From Spirochaetae bacterium HGW-Spirochaetae-7 (GTDB lineage Bacteria > Spirochaetota > Spirochaetia > Treponematales > UBA12059), in assembly GCA_002839245.1 (NCBI GenBank), contig PGXR01000260.1, positions 1 through 6,025 on the forward strand: a stretch of 6,025 nucleotides of DNA, written 5' to 3'. The notes under the pieces are model-generated. The model was not told where the DNA came from. It made no database searches and was given only the letters and a program-made list of their open reading frames with translations. Made by a program: the position numbers and the translations under genes. Shown here one piece after another: positions 4,805 through 6,025 of the stretch. Positions within the stretch are counted from its first letter, which is position 1. Each line of letters begins with the position of its first letter.

Positions 4805-6025
4805 TCAGGTCCTGGCCATGCCTGTCCTGTCGGACAGCAGCCGCTCCAGCTTTGCGAGCTTTCCGGCAAGGTTGTTGTCTCCTGCCAGTTGGCCCAATGC
4901 CCTGAATTCATGCAAGAAACGTTCAAAATCCACCGCGTACTTGTCGTGAGCCAGCTTGCGTATCAGGCGGGGAGCCTCCCGCACGGCGCTGCGAACGGTC
5001 TTTAGTTTTCCTGCATGGGCGGCTTCTGCGGCCAACGCGAGCAGCACAGACAATTCTTCGACAACGCCGGCGCACGCGCAACCTGAGATCAACTCTACGA
5101 ATCGGCGTCTCCGCCCGGGCTCTAGCGTCGAAAGCAGCATCCCTGCCTCTACCGACGCTTGTCTGAGATCAGGACTGAAAAATGCGCTCGCTTCCGGGAA
5201 TTGGCTGGAATCGTCAAAACCAAGCGTCGCTTGGCCGTCAAGGCGACGCTCCAGAACTCGCCTCGAAGGCATCGTCTTCAGGGAAAAGACCCTGGCCACG
5301 CGTTCAGGATCGTAGGTCGAGCGCAAGACCTCGTCACGCGATGCCATCTCGCGCAAGGCCGCCACGGCGCTATCGGTATCGACCGGCTCCGCCTTGGTAT
5401 CGACGACGAACAGGTATTCCCTGCTGCGCGAGTTCCGGCTGGCGGACTGTCTGCCGCCACGGTAGGCTACGTAGTCAAGCGCGATGGTATCGAGTCGTCC
5501 CCGGGGCGCGAGGATCCTGACCATGTCCTCGCCGCTAAGGTGGCCGTCGGCGTTCCAGCTGAATAGGAGCCTGGAGGCCTCGCACGCGTCGAGCATGGCG
5601 GAGACCGAATCGGCTGACTGGCTTCTGACACAGAACGACGAGCGCGTGGCCTTCCATCCGACAGGTATGCCAGCCTTGCTCGAATACCCCGAATCAGCAT
5701 CGGCTTCCATAGGCAGGGGCTTGCAGTCCCATCGCAGGATGGTATTGAGCAGGTGGTAGTTCGAGCCATACTGGTGCTGGTTGTAGGGAGGATCAAAATA
5801 GGCTATGTCCGCTTCTTTCCCGGCTACGTCCCCGCGACGGAGGCGAACGTCTCCCGGGCGCTGGCGTTCCTCGAAGGTGGCTGCGACGGCGGCGGCGGGA
5901 CGGCGCGCAGCTTCGCGGCGGCGGCAGCGAAGCCGGCCCTCAGCGGGAGGTGATCGCCCGCGGCGGGTGCCTGCGGACGCGGCCGAGGTAGACCTGGCCG
6001 GTCTGCTCGGCCGTGAACAGGCGCG
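4805..6025 (-). CDS. D12-class adenine-specific DNA methyltransferase, 5' part beyond the window or lost
   Basis: The enzyme transfers a methyl group from S-adenosylmethionine to adenine N6 in DNA. Catalytic motif DPPY is encoded at 5794-5783 within ADIAYFDPPYNQHQYGSNYH, a sequence characteristic of this family. It is followed by GYSSKAGIP, T-R-S-S-F-C, L-L-F-S-W-N-A-D-G-H-L, ILAPRGRLD, D-Y-V-A-Y-R-G-G-R-Q-S and E-Y-L-F-V-V-D. The last 150 residues are mainly helical and I do not recognise them. The frame is open to the right edge (406 residues plus stop) without any ATG, GTG or TTG upstream of the DPPY region. An ATG at 5710 lies downstream of DPPY and cannot be the true start. The N-terminal SAM-binding motif is not visible. 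Family-like sequence is convincing only to about 5830, possibly 5880; beyond that composition changes sharply and the frame may not be coding. No restriction endonuclease gene is visible beside it, so it could be an orphan methylase. Confidence 0.82.
   Translation of the reverse strand, partial: RACSRPSRPARSTSAASAGTRRGRSPPAEGRLRCRRREAARRPAAAVAATFEERQRPGDVRLRRGDVAGKEADIAYFDPPYNQHQYGSNYHLLNTILRWDCKPLPMEADADSGYSSKAGIPVGWKATRSSFCVRSQSADSVSAMLDACEASRLLFSWNADGHLSGEDMVRILAPRGRLDTIALDYVAYRGGRQSASRNSRSREYLFVVDTKAEPVDTDSAVAALREMASRDEVLRSTYDPERVARVFSLKTMPSRRVLERRLDGQATLGFDDSSQFPEASAFFSPDLRQASVEAGMLLSTLEPGRRRRFVELISGCACAGVVEELSVLLALAAEAAHAGKLKTVRSAVREAPRLIRKLAHDKYAVDFERFLHEFRALGQLAGDNNLAGKLAKLERLLSDRTGMART
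5822..5953 (+). CDS. Possible C-terminal fragment of a second gene in the GC-rich end
   Basis: On the plus strand, 43 codons from 5822 end in TGA at 5951-5953, and 40 of them end in G or C. The peptide begins GYVPATEANVSRALAFLEGG and ends with an Ala-rich stretch and L-S-G-R. The frame is open further left, to an ATG at 5753, but that part lies antisense to the conserved DPPY region of the methylase and is not credible coding. If real, this fragment would have lost its 5' part at the junction. It would converge on the leftward fragment ending at 5940, overlapping it by 14 bp. Function unknown. Confidence 0.2.
   Translation, partial: GYVPATEANVSRALAFLEGGCDGGGGTARSFAAAAAKPALSGR
5940..6023 (-). 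CDS. Possible C-terminal fragment of an unrecognised gene in the GC-rich end
   Basis: Reading leftward from the right edge, 27 codons precede a TGA at 5942-5940, and every one ends in G or C. The peptide begins RLFTAEQTGQVYLGRV and ends in T-S-R. It looks like ordinary protein rather than the low-complexity Arg/Ala/Pro string of the other frames. I do not recognise the family. It lies in a different frame from the methylase and would be the tail of a separate gene, consistent with a chimeric join. The evidence is codon bias over a short stretch only. Confidence 0.25.
   Translation of the reverse strand, partial: RLFTAEQTGQVYLGRVRRHPPRAITSR
5980..6013. repeat. Inverted repeat able to form a strong hairpin
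   Basis: Outer arms CGGCCGAG (5980-5987) and CTCGGCCG (6006-6013) are exact reverse complements. Inner arms AGACC (5990-5994) and GGTCT (6000-6004) also pair. A GT/G internal bulge separates the two helices and a five-base loop, TGGCC, closes it. There is no T-run after either side, so it is not a standard intrinsic terminator. In this 80% GC stretch it may be a chance by-product of coding sequence. Confidence 0.4.

Larger units (their letters stand above)
5822..6025. other. Compositionally foreign right end, possible chimeric junction
   Basis: GC counted by hand is 30/60 at 5761-5820, 44/60 at 5821-5880, 50/60 at 5881-5940 and 47/60 at 5941-6000, against about 58-62% in sample lines elsewhere. 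The methylase frame here has about 19 of 67 codons ending in A or T, no better than background. Two other frames show strong G/C-ending codon bias: plus strand 5822-5950 (40 of 43 codons) and minus strand 6023-5943 (27 of 27). This pattern is what coding DNA from a very GC-rich genome shows. The exact junction lies between about 5820 and 5880. A contig-end assembly chimera and an integrated foreign segment are both possible. Confidence 0.55.

Noticed and set aside
5753..5821. ATG at 5753 as the start of a rightward 66-residue gene
   Set aside because: This stretch is antisense to the conserved DPPY region of the methylase, and there is no Shine-Dalgarno sequence. Only the part after 5822 shows coding bias.
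1..6025. tRNA, rRNA, CRISPR array, riboswitch or insertion-sequence ends
   Set aside because: Looked for on both strands by eye. No direct-repeat array, no transposase-like product and no cloverleaf-type sequence was seen.

Overview
This window looks like a bacterial chromosome or metagenomic contig fragment of roughly 60% GC. It is densely coded and contains no RNA genes, CRISPR array or insertion sequence that I can see. The protein set (a GldA/GldF/GldG-type ABC system, an RNase Z and a DEAD-box helicase with a basic disordered tail) reads most like a GC-rich spirochaete related to Treponema. That placement rests on remembered family resemblance, not on a search, and is tentative.

Layout. 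A leftward block occupies about 1-3057. In transcription order it holds a broken ribonuclease Z gene (3057 to 2178), an ABC transporter ATPase (2125 to 1175), its ABC-2 permease (1178 to 456, overlapping the ATPase by ATGA) and the N-terminal half of a GldG-like extracytoplasmic partner (451 to beyond the left edge). The three transporter genes are translationally packed and surely form one operon. rnz may be its first gene, since only 52 bp without an obvious terminator separate it from the ATPase. A divergent intergenic region of about 100 bp separates rnz from a rightward DEAD-box RNA helicase (3160-4800). The helicase ends 4 bp from the stop codon of a leftward D12-class adenine-specific DNA methyltransferase, which fills the rest of the window (4805 to about 5830 or beyond).

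Two anomalies stand out. First, rnz carries an internal deletion plus frameshift that removes exactly the metal-binding HxHxDH segment of the metallo-beta-lactamase fold. Both flanks still read as good RNase Z. The missing stretch is about 50 nt by comparison with the canonical protein, so the gene is dead or the assembly is wrong there. Second, from about 5820 to the right edge base composition jumps from about 50-60% to about 80% GC. Codon third-position bias there moves away from the methylase frame to other frames, as if a different, very GC-rich genome had been joined on. The true N-terminus of the methylase is therefore not visible, and the right end may be chimeric.

I found no previously undescribed multi-gene system. 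The genes are ordinary housekeeping, export and DNA-modification genes, and the interest lies in the rnz lesion and the compositional junction.
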